Assembly: GCA_964507045.1 (NCBI GenBank)
Contig: CAZDOO010000010.1
Location: 1-64,000 of the forward strand
Direction: 5' to 3'
From: UBA8199 sp964507045
GTDB taxonomy: Bacteria; Verrucomicrobiota; Verrucomicrobiia; Limisphaerales; UBA8199
Length of the DNA: 64,000 nucleotides
Shown here: positions 18,162 through 26,600 of the stretch, piece by piece
Layout: the number at the start of each line of letters is the position of its first letter
Numbering within the stretch: position 1 is the first letter of the stretch
Program-made: the position numbers and the translations under genes
Notes under the pieces: generated by a model
Told to the model about the DNA's origin: nothing
What the model saw: the letters and a program-made list of their open reading frames with translations, nothing else
Database searches by the model: none

Positions 18162-18449
18162 ATGGAGTTTGATTGGAATAATCCGCCCTTCAATTTAGAT
18201 AGCTCTTTGACGTTGCAGGAAATCGAGGAATCGTTTGAAGACCCGTTTGCCATACGACTTCTGCCGGACTCGCCGCGGTTTTCCGTGCAGGCCCGGTTTT
18301 TCAACCTGGGAGTTTCGGCAGGGGGCACGGGAGTCTTCAGCGTCTATCGGACGAACGGCAAGGTGGCCCGGGTGCTATTCGCCCGGCCATTCGAGCCGGA
18401 GGAGCGGTTTTTCTATCAGCGGAAAGTGGATCAGGCGCTGGCACAATGA
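18162..18449 (+). CDS. BrnT-like toxin of a type II toxin-antitoxin pair
   Basis: The 95-residue protein opens EFDWNNPP and continues with L...EESFEDPFAIRLLPDS, RFFNLGVSAGGTGVFSVYRT and KVARVLFARPFEPEER. This is the BrnT layout (FEWD..., F.DP, G.S..GR.L.V...., R.ISAR.A...E), a small ribonuclease-fold toxin that halts translation. The usual N-terminal K-N-xx-KHG helix is poorly conserved. It starts at ATG 18162 downstream of an operator-like repeat. The likely antitoxin follows, but 202 bp away, separated by an inverted nonamer array; BrnT and BrnA genes are normally adjacent. Confidence 0.65.
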   Translation: MEFDWNNPPFNLDSSLTLQEIEESFEDPFAIRLLPDSPRFSVQARFFNLGVSAGGTGVFSVYRTNGKVARVLFARPFEPEERFFYQRKVDQALAQ

Positions 18450-18471
18450 ACGCCGGAGAAGAATGGGAACG

Positions 18472-18643
18472 GTCAAGTCAGTTGAATAAGTTAAAGCGTT
18501 AAATGAGTCGAGTGAGTCAAGCAAAGCGAACGCGCCAGACAGGCTGGAGGCCAATCACGGCCCGCGCCTGCCTCGTCAACCGATTCAACTTACTCGACTT
18601 ATTTGACCCTTTTAACCCATTTAACTCAATTAACTCACATCAC
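18472..18643. repeat. Inverted array of 9-nt repeats between toxin and antitoxin genes
   Basis: The left arm (18472-18524) has six units, GTCAAGTCA, GTTGAATAA, GTTAAAGC, GTTAAATGA, GTCGAGTGA, GTCAAGCAA, nine nt each with one of eight. The right arm (18581-18643) has seven nine-nt units, CGATTCAAC, TTACTCGAC, TTATTTGAC, CCTTTTAAC, CCATTTAAC, TCAATTAAC, TCACATCAC, nearly all reverse complements of the same consensus GTYRARTRA. A 56-nt GC-rich spacer separates the arms. The element fills almost the whole toxin-antitoxin gap and looks inserted. Confidence 0.85.
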
Positions 18644-18651
18644 CACGAAGC

Positions 18652-18927
18652 ATGCGCGCGATAGCCAAATGGGAAGAGGTGCCGATCTTCGACAGCGAAG
18701 AGGCGGAGGCGGGCTTTTGGGCGGAGAACAAGCCGGACCTGCGGCTGATGGAGGGGGCGGTGGCCGCGCCGTCGGAGGCGTCGGGCTCGGTGCCCATCTC
18801 GCTGCGCATAGATCCGCGGATGCTGGCGCGGATCAAGCGCCTGGCCCAGTCCCGCTACTTGAATTACCAGAGCATGATCAAGCAATGGCTCAGCGAACGG
18901 TTGGAACACGAGATGCGCGAACGATGA
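18652..18927 (+). CDS. BrnA/CopG-like ribbon-helix-helix antitoxin
   Basis: The 91-residue protein opens with the BrnA-type segment KWEEVPIFDSEEAEAGFW, then has an RHH core VPISLRIDPRMLARIKRLAQSRYLNYQSMIKQWLSERLE. The acidic F.seeeea.FW stretch binds the toxin in this family, and the RHH core dimerises and binds the operator. It begins at ATG 18652, just 9 bp past the nonamer array. Its TGA (18925-18927) overlaps the ATG (18924) of the first pseudopilin, so the antitoxin is translationally coupled to the secretion cassette. Confidence 0.7.
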   Translation: MRAIAKWEEVPIFDSEEAEAGFWAENKPDLRLMEGAVAAPSEASGSVPISLRIDPRMLARIKRLAQSRYLNYQSMIKQWLSERLEHEMRER

Positions 18928-19730
18928 AGGGAGAAGGAAGAATGAAGAACGCAGAATGCAGAAGGCAGAATGTGGAGTGGGTCACCCGGCACTCCCGATC
19001 ACGTTTCACGCACCACGCACCACGCACCACGCACCACGCACCACGCTCTGCTCGCGCCTTCACGCTGGTCGAGCTGCTGGTCGTGATGGCGGTCATCGGC
19101 CTGCTCGCCGCCCTGACGTTCCCCGCGGTGCAGGGCGCGAGGATCGCGATGCTGCGCGCCCGGGCGAAGAGCGAGCTGATGCAGCTCGAAACCGCCATCG
19201 AGCGCTACAAGGACAAGCTCGGCCATTACCCGCCCGACTGCCGGTTGGGCGGCAACCCCGATCCTTATGCCGTCAACCAGCTCTATTACGAGCTGCTCGG
19301 GACCACCAACGTCAGCACGCCCCCCGCTCGCCCGTTTTACGTCACCTTGGACGGCAGTGCGCGGATTGACGGCGACTCGCTTCCCGCCATCTTCGGCGCC
19401 AACGTCGCCGGCTTCATGAACTGCGCGCGCACGGGCGGGGATGACGCCGTGAACGCGGTTTCCTTTCTGAAGGGCCTCAAGCCATCACAGTTTCTGGCCA
19501 CCACAATCAACAGCAAGGACTGCACCGTGCTGGGCTCGGCGCTCGAAGGGCCGCTGACCTATCAGAGCGCCGCCGGGGCCAAGATCAACCCCTGGCGCTA
19601 CAACGCTTCCAACCCGACCAATAACGTCAAGACGTTCGACCTGTGGATTGACGTGACGGTCGGCAGCAAGACCAACCGCATCTGCAATTGGCACGAGAAG
19701 CCGCTAGTCATCAGCACTCCGTACCAATGA
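18924..19730 (+). CDS. GspG-like pseudopilin with heptamer-encoded leader
   Basis: The prepilin signature FTLVELLVVMAVIGLLAALTFP begins at residue 46, followed by a helical segment (ARAKSELMQLETAIERYKDKLGHYPPD) typical of major pseudopilins such as GspG. The residue before the cleavage site is Ala (ARA/F), not the usual Gly. ATG 18924 overlaps the antitoxin stop (ATGA) and is the only start that keeps coupling. The 45-residue leader is long, and most of it is encoded by two heptamer arrays (18926-18981 and 19005-19046). The rest is a secreted beta-rich domain with no known motif. Confidence 0.8.
   Translation: MKGEGRMKNAECRRQNVEWVTRHSRSRFTHHAPRTTHHAPRSARAFTLVELLVVMAVIGLLAALTFPAVQGARIAMLRARAKSELMQLETAIERYKDKLGHYPPDCRLGGNPDPYAVNQLYYELLGTTNVSTPPARPFYVTLDGSARIDGDSLPAIFGANVAGFMNCARTGGDDAVNAVSFLKGLKPSQFLATTINSKDCTVLGSALEGPLTYQSAAGAKINPWRYNASNPTNNVKTFDLWIDVTVGSKTNRICNWHEKPLVISTPYQ
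18926..18981. repeat. Heptamer array (GAAnGnA type), 8 units, inside pseudopilin leader
   Basis: Eight contiguous heptamers begin on the G of the start codon: GAAGGGA, GAAGGAA, GAATGAA, GAACGCA, GAATGCA, GAAGGCA, GAATGTG, GAGTGGG. The array is in frame with no stop, so it is translated. Arrays of the same kind start at the identical position of the genes at 21766 and 23669. Confidence 0.9.
19005..19046. repeat. Heptamer array (ACCACGC type), 6 units
   Basis: TTCACGC is followed by five perfect copies of ACCACGC, ending 13 bp before the FTLVELL codons. Read in frame, the 21-nt superperiod gives repeated THHAPRT peptides in the leader. The same heptamer recurs at 19883, 22681, 23729 and 27853. 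Confidence 0.92.
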
Positions 19731-20854
19731 ACCGGCAGCGTCCAATCCCGCGGCTCCTTGGGAGCCGGCCCGCCGTCCGGCGGCTGCCGGTGGCCTGGGA
19801 GGATTGCGCCTGGCGACCGCCGGTGCTCGCGGGCCGCGCGTCCGCGCGCGGCGGAGACTGGCCCGCCGCCCTCCTTCACACGTCACGCACCATGCACCAC
19901 GCACCACGCAACCCGCGCTTCACGGCGCCAACCATACTTATGAAACATCACACTCCTAATCTCCTGCGCTCGCGCCCCGGCGCCCCCCGGTCCTCCCGGG
20001 GCTTCACCCTGATCGAGCTGCTGGTCGTCATCGCCATCATCGCCATCCTGGCGGCGCTCACGATGCCCGCGCTGGGCCGGGCGAAGATCAAGGCGCAGGT
20101 CGCCAAGGCGCGACTGGACGTCAGCAAGATCGCCAACGCCATCCATACCTACGAGGCCGAGTACAGCAAGTTCCCGGTCTCCAGCGTTGGGGCGGTGACC
20201 GCCACGAGCGAGGCGGCTCGGCTCGGCGAGGATTTCACCTTCGGCACCGCCGGGGTTACCTGCGTCGGCGCGGGGGGCGATCCGGTCACTCCCATGGGCA
20301 GCGGTTTCGCCACCCCGGTGGCCGGCACCTTCCAGACCGTGCTGGCGCCGGGCAACTACCAGACCAATAACGCCGAAGTCATGGCGGTGCTGACGGATGT
20401 GGAATCCTGGCCCAACTCGCCCGCCGAGCCGACCATCAACAAGGACCACGTCAAGAACCCGCAGAAGACCCGTTTCCTCGACGCCCCTTCGGCCCAGGAC
20501 AGCAAGTCGGCGGGCATTGGCCAGGACGGCACCTTCCGCGATCCCTGGGGCAACCCTTATATCATCACCATTGACCTGAACTTCGATGACAAAGCCCGGG
20601 ATGCCTTCTACCGCAGCGACACGGTCTCGGCTGACCCGGCCAACACCGATCTGGGGCTGAACGGCTTGATCCTGAAGAAGGATAGCAGTGGCAACGCCAT
20701 TCTGGTCAACGGGAAGCGTGTCTTCGAGGCCAACGCGCCCGTGATGGTCTGGTCCGCCGGGCCGGACCGGATGGTTGATCCCAACGCGGCGAATGAGTTG
20801 GACGGCAAGGCCACCCGGGGCGTGAACAAGGACAATGTCCTGAGCTGGAAGTAA
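19727..20854 (+). CDS. GspG/GspH-like pseudopilin
   Basis: The signature SSRG/FTLIELLVVIAIIAILAALTMPALGRAK has a canonical Gly at -1. Two starts are possible. ATG 19727 overlaps the previous stop (ATGA) and gives a 92-residue leader containing a heptamer array; ATG 19940 gives a normal 21-residue leader (MKHHTPNLLRSR). I list the coupled start because the neighbouring genes use the same overlap, but 19940 is equally possible. The mature part resembles GspG proteins with extra beta strands, and ends near AGPDRMVDPN, a motif typical of pseudopilins (W/SAGPD). Confidence 0.8.
   Translation: MNRQRPIPRLLGSRPAVRRLPVAWEDCAWRPPVLAGRASARGGDWPAALLHTSRTMHHAPRNPRFTAPTILMKHHTPNLLRSRPGAPRSSRGFTLIELLVVIAIIAILAALTMPALGRAKIKAQVAKARLDVSKIANAIHTYEAEYSKFPVSSVGAVTATSEAARLGEDFTFGTAGVTCVGAGGDPVTPMGSGFATPVAGTFQTVLAPGNYQTNNAEVMAVLTDVESWPNSPAEPTINKDHVKNPQKTRFLDAPSAQDSKSAGIGQDGTFRDPWGNPYIITIDLNFDDKARDAFYRSDTVSADPANTDLGLNGLILKKDSSGNAILVNGKRVFEANAPVMVWSAGPDRMVDPNAANELDGKATRGVNKDNVLSWK
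19883..19924. repeat. Heptamer array (CCACGCA type), 6 units
   Basis: The units are TCACGCA, CCATGCA, CCACGCA, CCACGCA, ACCCGCG, CTTCACG, lying 16 bp upstream of the internal ATG 19940 and in frame with the pseudopilin. The sequence family is the same as at 19005-19046. Confidence 0.85.
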
Positions 20855-20867
20855 TGATGGAAGAAGA

Positions 20868-21000
20868 GTGAAGGATGAATTATGAATGATGAAGGCCGAA
20901 GCAAGAAGGGAGTGGCCAGTGGCGGGCCTGCTACGCACCACGTGCCACGGAATACGGGCCGGCTTCATTCATCCTTCATCCTTCATCCTTCATCCTTTTC
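20868..21000. repeat. Inverted heptamer arms around the start of the third pseudopilin
   Basis: Left arm (20868-20909): GTGAAGG, ATGAATT, ATGAATG, ATGAAGG, CCGAAGC, AAGAAGG. Right arm (20966-21000): CATTCAT, three CCTTCAT, CCTTTTC. The right arm is the reverse complement of the left-arm type, so the two can pair. Between them is an inner pair of arms (GTGGCCAGTGGC near 20912, and CGCACCACGTGCCAC near 20935). The start codon at 20882 lies inside the left arm. Confidence 0.85.
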
Positions 21001-21769
21001 CCGCGGCTTCACCCTGCTGGAGCTGCTGACGGTCATCGCCATCATGGGCATCCTGGCGGCGATATCGCTGCCGGCGGTGCGGGGGCTCAAGCCCAACGCA
21101 AAGGTGGCGGCGACGCGGCAGTTGCTCGACGCCGCCAGCCGGGCCCGCCAGCTCGCCATGAGCCAGCGCACCACCGTCTATATGGTGTTCCTGTCCACCA
21201 ACTTCTTCACGGGCCTGAGCGGCGCGAACCTGGACCGGGTGCGGCCGCTGCTGGACAAGCAGCTCACCGGGTATGCGTACGTGACTTTGCGCAGCGTGGG
21301 CGACCAGCCGGGGGTGCGCACCGCGCGCTACCTGTCCTCGTGGCGGACCCTGCCGCAGGGCGCCTACATTCCTACGGCCAAATTTGTCGGGGGCGGCAAT
21401 CTCACGCTGACGAACACCACGCTGACGGCCTCGGGCGGGCCGCTGCTCATCCCGACGTTCCCGGTCACCAACAACATCCCGTTCCCGTCGGAGGAGGACC
21501 CGGTGACGGTGCCCGTTTGGCTGCCCTACATCGCCTTTGACAGCATGGGCGCGCTGGTATCGGGCAACAGCCAGAACGGCCAGCCGGAGCTGATCCCGCT
21601 GGCGGAGGGGAGCGTGAACATCGTGCGGGACGCCGGCAGCAAGGACCCGCTGCCGCTGCCGGCGGCGGTGAGCGAGCGGCCGCCGGGCAACACGGCTGAG
21701 AACTACAGCGTGGTGTGCATAGACCCGCTCACTGGCCGGGCGCGCGTGGAGCGCAGAAAGGTGCAATGA
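20882..21769 (+). CDS. GspH-like minor pseudopilin (Verru_Chthon cassette D-like)
   Basis: The 295-residue protein has the signature FSRG/FTLLELLTVIAIMGILAAISLPAVRG at residue 43 and then AATRQLLDAASRARQLAMSQRTTVYMVF, the GspH-type helix leading into a strand. The 42-residue leader is encoded by nested inverted heptamer arms. ATG 20882 is 27 bp after the preceding stop; no earlier in-frame start is available. Its TGA overlaps the next ATG (21766). The order of this gene, two further methylation-motif proteins and a giant protein resembles the four-gene Verru_Chthon cassette known from TIGRFAM definitions; the match is by memory. Confidence 0.8.
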   Translation: MNDEGRSKKGVASGGPATHHVPRNTGRLHSSFILHPSSFSRGFTLLELLTVIAIMGILAAISLPAVRGLKPNAKVAATRQLLDAASRARQLAMSQRTTVYMVFLSTNFFTGLSGANLDRVRPLLDKQLTGYAYVTLRSVGDQPGVRTARYLSSWRTLPQGAYIPTAKFVGGGNLTLTNTTLTASGGPLLIPTFPVTNNIPFPSEEDPVTVPVWLPYIAFDSMGALVSGNSQNGQPELIPLAEGSVNIVRDAGSKDPLPLPAAVSERPPGNTAENYSVVCIDPLTGRARVERRKVQ

Positions 21770-22662
21770 ACGGAGAAGGTAGAATGCAGAATGAAGAATG
21801 CAGAATGAAGCACGCGGCTGCCCGCCGACGCGGGGTCCGCTCTCTGCGCGCCACACTCCGCGCTTCCCGGGCGTTTACGATGATCGAGATTGCCATCAGC
21901 CTGGCGATTATCGGGTTTGCGATGGTGGCGATCATCGGCGTGCTGCCCATCGGCATGAACACGCAGAAGGACAACCGCGAGGAGACCATCATCAACCAGG
22001 ACGCCGCCGTGCTGCTGGATGCCATCCGCAACGGCGCCCGGGGGCTGGACTATCTCACCAACTACGTCCTGGCGATCACCAATTGGGTGACCGAATACAA
22101 CAAGGACATGCAGCCGGTCAACTACTGGACGAATGGCTACACCTTCAACAACTCCTGGGTGGGCGGAACGATCATGAGTCCGCCATTCCCCATCACCAAC
22201 GGCCTGCGCATTGTGGGGCTGCTGAGCACGCCGAAGTACATCCTGCCCGCGGGCGGGCGCTGGGGCTACTCGGGGTTTCTGAGCAACCGGGTGGTGGCTT
22301 ACGTGCGCTCCCTGAGCGGGCCGGCCAGCGAGAAGTTTCCCCAGACTAACAGTGCCATGCACGACCTGGCCTTCAGCTATCGCCTGACCGCGGAAGTGGT
22401 GCCCTATTGGACGAACTACGTGGATCCAACGTGGCTGATTTCCCCCGCGGACCAGGCGGTGGCCAACAACCTGCAGGCGAACCTGCACGATGTGCGCCTG
22501 CTGTTCCGCTGGCCGCTGCGGTCGCGCGGCGAGCTGGGGCCGAGCAGCCAGAGCTTTCGCACGCTGGTCGGGGGGCGGCTCGAGCCGGTTAGCGACATTG
22601 GCTATCCGCTCTACTTCTTTGAACCCCGCAGTTACACCAACCGTAACATTAACGCGCCGTGA
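21766..22662 (+). CDS. GspI-like minor pseudopilin (Verru_Chthon cassette B-like)
   Basis: The 298-residue protein has the signature ASRA/FTMIEIAISLAIIGFAMVAIIGVLPIGMN at residue 37, again with Ala at -1. The ATG overlaps the previous stop (ATGA). The first 15 residues are read from a GAATGCA-type heptamer array that begins on the G of the start codon, as in the genes at 18924 and 23669. The mature part is rich in Tyr, Trp and Thr-Asn and has no catalytic motif. Its own TGA overlaps the GTG of the next gene. Confidence 0.8.
   Translation: MNGEGRMQNEECRMKHAAARRRGVRSLRATLRASRAFTMIEIAISLAIIGFAMVAIIGVLPIGMNTQKDNREETIINQDAAVLLDAIRNGARGLDYLTNYVLAITNWVTEYNKDMQPVNYWTNGYTFNNSWVGGTIMSPPFPITNGLRIVGLLSTPKYILPAGGRWGYSGFLSNRVVAYVRSLSGPASEKFPQTNSAMHDLAFSYRLTAEVVPYWTNYVDPTWLISPADQAVANNLQANLHDVRLLFRWPLRSRGELGPSSQSFRTLVGGRLEPVSDIGYPLYFFEPRSYTNRNINAP
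21768..21809. repeat. Heptamer array (GAATGCA/GAATGAA type), 6 units
   Basis: GAACGGA, GAAGGTA, GAATGCA, GAATGAA, GAATGCA, GAATGAA start on the G of the ATG and are translated as NGEGRMQNEECRMK. Position and unit type match the array at 18926. Confidence 0.9.
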
Positions 22663-23672
22663 AACTTCCTCTCACTACTGACCGCGGACCACGGACCACG
22701 GACCACGCCCGGCGCGGCTTCTCGCTCATCGAGATTCTTGTCACCGTCGCCCTGCTGACCCTCATCATCCTGGGCTTGTATGGCATGTTCACGCAGGTCC
22801 AGCGCGCGTTCCGGATGAGCATGAGCCAGGTGGACCTGCTGGAGGCGGGGCGGGCCGTCACCGAGATGGTGCCGCGGGAGCTGGAGCAGATCACCCCCGC
22901 CGGCAACTTGTATCCCGACGGGGTCAATTTCTACACGCGACTGCCCATCGGGAAGCCGCTGATCCAGCCGCTGCCCGGCAGCTCGTTCCCGCGAACCAAC
23001 CTGCTGCAGGATTGCTTCCTGCTGCTGCGGGACAACCAGACGTGGGTGGGGATCGGCTACTGCGTGCGCACCAACGATCCCCTGACCGGCCGCCTGTACC
23101 TGGCCGAATGCGATCCCCCCAACATGGGCGTCGGCTCGCTCTACCGCTGGAGCGTCTCGACGAATGTCCTGCGGTCGGACGGTTTGCGTTCGGACCCGCG
23201 TGATCTCTATCGCGCCTTTCGGGCGGCCTGCGTCTCCGGGTCAGCCGCCTCGGTGAACATCTCCAACCGCATCTGCGACGGCGTCATCCACTTCTACCTC
23301 CGCAGCTTCGCCACGAACGGCTGGCCCATCTTCAGCGATGGCTCCCAGTCCACGGCGTATTTCCGCTCGGACGGCGGGCTGAGCCTGATCTGGACCAATA
23401 GTGTGGTTGGGTCGGCGCTGACCGATCCGGATAAGACGGGCATCGGCTACCCCGACCGGATGACCGGATGCTATTTCTACAGCAACGCGGTTCCGGCGTT
23501 TCTGGAGCTGGAGCTGGGCATCCTGGACCAGCGCACGTGGGATCGCTACCACGCGATCGGTGTTCCCACCGCCCAACGCGCCTACCTCCAGCGCCCGGAC
23601 ATCAGCACCCGCATCCAGCTCTTCCGGCAGCGCGTCGCAGTTCGCAATGTTGATCCTGTGGCTTACCAATGA
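22659..23672 (+). CDS. GspJ-like minor pseudopilin (Verru_Chthon cassette C-like)
   Basis: The 337-residue protein starts with GTG 22659 overlapping the preceding TGA. The signature ARRG/FSLIEILVTVALLTLIILGLYGMF is at residue 21, followed by a GspJ-like helix (TQVQRAFRMSMSQVDLLEAGRAVTEMVPRELEQI). Four heptamers (22681-22708, ACCGCGG/ACCACGG) encode part of the 20-residue leader. The mature domain is Thr/Asn-rich. The stop overlaps the next ATG (23669). In type II systems GspI, J and K form the pseudopilus tip, and the gene order here follows that logic. Confidence 0.8.
   Translation: MKLPLTTDRGPRTTDHARRGFSLIEILVTVALLTLIILGLYGMFTQVQRAFRMSMSQVDLLEAGRAVTEMVPRELEQITPAGNLYPDGVNFYTRLPIGKPLIQPLPGSSFPRTNLLQDCFLLLRDNQTWVGIGYCVRTNDPLTGRLYLAECDPPNMGVGSLYRWSVSTNVLRSDGLRSDPRDLYRAFRAACVSGSAASVNISNRICDGVIHFYLRSFATNGWPIFSDGSQSTAYFRSDGGLSLIWTNSVVGSALTDPDKTGIGYPDRMTGCYFYSNAVPAFLELELGILDQRTWDRYHAIGVPTAQRAYLQRPDISTRIQLFRQRVAVRNVDPVAYQ
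22681..22708. repeat. Heptamer array (ACCACGG type), 4 units
   Basis: ACCGCGG, ACCACGG, ACCACGG, ACCACGC lie in frame between the GTG start and the FSLIEIL codons. Confidence 0.85.
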
Positions 23673-26600
23673 AGAAGGAATGTAGAATGCAGCATGCAGA
23701 AGATGGAGTGCGCGGCGCAGCCTCGCCCGCCACGCACCACGCACCACGCACCACGCGCCACTCCGGCGTGGCCCTCGTCATCACCCTGGTCCTGATTTCC
23801 GTCATCACCTTCATGGCGATCACCTTCCTGGTGGTCAGCCGCAGCCAGCACGGGGCGGTTGTCACCACGACCGACCAGGCCATCGCCCGCCTGGCCGCCG
23901 ACTCCGCCCGCGAGCGCGCCATCGTCCAGCTCCTTGCCCCCATGATGGCATGGAGGAACGAATCGAGCTATGGCCTGACGGTTTCGACCAATTTCATTAA
24001 CCTCGCGGGCTTCAATCCCGGGGCGCTCCCGGTGGCTTTTCCCAATCCCACCAACGTCAACTATGACTACATCATGGGGGGCGGGGTGCTCAACCCGGCC
24101 CAGCAGCATCAGAATATCGCCAACCTGCTCTATGATCCCCGCCCGCCGGTCTATATCACCAACCGCACCGGCTTTTCCAACGAGTTCCGGTTCTATGTGG
24201 ACCTGAACCGCAACGGGCGGTATGACCCCAACGGCTTGTGGCCGGAGATCAATCCGCAGGGAGGCTTCTACGATACGAACGGGAACTACCGGGCGACTAT
24301 CGTGGACGGCAACACCCTGAGCAATTACTTCATCGGCGATCCGGAATGGATCGGCGTCCTGCAGCGGCCGGAATTTGCGCATTCCGCGACCAACCTGTTC
24401 ACCTCGCGCTACGCCTACATGGTGGTGCCCATCGGCCAGACGCTGGACCTTAATACGATTCATAACGATGCCAAGCACGTGGACTTGGACAGCAACCCGG
24501 CCAACGACGGATTCCTGCGTAACCAGGGCGTGGGCACCTGGGAGATTAACCTCGCCGCCTTCCTGACCGACCTGAATACCAACTTCTGGCTTACCTATAA
24601 TTATTCTCCTTATACGGCCAGTGTTAATCCCGACGACAATTCCAATGGTGGACTGGCTTTCGGGGACGCCTCTTCCCTGCTATGGTATCGTTATAACGGC
24701 AATTGGAACCGACTTGCCCCGGTCTCAACCTCCTTCCCTGGGAACGGAGCCAAAGTCTTTACGAGCGATTGGTATGATGGCTACTCCGGTGGTCCGGTGA
24801 TGATCGGCACCTGGTGGCCGGTGACCGGTGTGGATGGAGATACTCCGCGGACAGGCCTTTCCTGGTCCGGGTCGGACAACCCAAACCGCTTCTACAGCAC
24901 GCAGGACTTGTTTGACCGGACCAAGGTCAGGCCGACTGGTGCTGTTTTTTCCTTTGTGGACCGCCTGCAGATGGCGGGCACGAATGTTGACACGTACAAC
25001 CGCTATACCTTCTCCCGTCTCCTCTCGCAGCTCGGGACCGACTCAGCCCCCGAGCCGAGCGGCAAGATGAACCTCAATTACTGCAATGTGGATACCAACG
25101 GCTACGTCGTGCCAAACGCGGCCACCAACTTCAATTCCTGGAAGCCGGAGCAGTTCTTTACCAATGCCGCCGTGCGGCTGCTGGCTGATGCCGGCTATGC
25201 GGTCGGCGATCCCAGACAGATTATCCTTGGCCCCTTATACGCGACCAACATCCTTGTGACCAATGTTGTCAACGGCGTCCTTGTTACCAACCTCTACATC
25301 CCTATCTGGCCAACCAACTACTACACCCCCAGCGTCCACCGTCTCCTCCAACTTGCGGTGAACCTGTACGACGCCACCACGAATCGCGCTGACCTCACCG
25401 GCTATCCCTACCTGCCCACAGTCTTGCGTCCTGTCTTCAGGCAGGACTCATCTCTCGGAACAGTGGCTATCGTCGGCTACCGGGAGGTTGCGGATGCGGA
25501 CACAACGTATTTGCTTACTGACTATAGCGCAGTGCGTGATCTGTCCGAAACTAACGATTGGGGTTCTTTTAATGGAAACAGGGACATGGTGTGGGGCATT
25601 CCGATGGTGATCGGCGCCAAGAAGGGCTTGCCCAACTTCAACGAGTATGAGGTGCAGACGCAGATCAGAGTCACGCGCAAGCTCCAGTTCCATCGGAAAG
25701 GCACCTCGATTAGTGAGCCCGTGAACGAAGTGGACCAGATGTTTGTGGTAGGCATCTCCAATGTGGTGGGAGTTGAAGCCTGGAACTCTTATGCGGATAC
25801 TTTCAAGCGCAATCTCCAACTGGTGGTTTGTCCGGATATCAGCGTATTGCTTTCCAACCGCGTGACCGGCAACTTGCTTAACAAGCCGCCATACCTGTCA
25901 CGTCCGTGGCGTGATGTTTTTGTGAGGACGAATATCTCCGCCTACTCATGGCAGGGGTATGTCACGTCGGAAGAATGGACTTCCTTCCAAATCCCGTTTT
26001 ATACCAACGCGCTCTTCCTGACGAATGCGGTTTATCACGAGGCGACGGATACTCTTACTAATTTAACCGGCCAGTTTGAACGCACGATAGGCACCACGAA
26101 TTTCTACATTCCTCAATGGCATGCGGCAGTGAAGGCACGGCTTAGGTTTGCCATCCTCGATCAGGACGCCGGCGGGAAGATTTTGGACTATGTGAATCTT
26201 GCCGCAGACAACGTGCAGGACTTAACGCAGGATTTGACCCAGGGCGGGAATTGTGGCGCTACCTTCACGCAGAACGGGAACAACGGCAGCATGTGGTGCA
26301 CCAACCGCATGTATGGCAAGCCGGCGAGTGACACCACCACCGCGACCTTTGGCATTCAGAACCAGATTGAGGCCAGCTTGGGCCATATAACGCCCGATTG
26401 GAACAGCGCGGTTGAGGAGTATCCGCCCGGCATGGACCGGACGGCTGCCATCGAGTTCTTCAAGAACCAGTTCATTACCGGTTACCAGAAGGCGTCCAAT
26501 ACGTTCAACGCGCCATTCCAGCCTTCCCGGAGCGTTTACTTTGTCACTTCATGGCAGGCTAACGATCCGCTGGTGCACTATACTGCCGGCGACCTGGCTG

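Noticed and set aside
18926..19046. Possible CRISPR array from tandem repeats in the pseudopilin leaders
   Set aside because: Units are contiguous heptamers with no spacers, and no cas gene is nearby.
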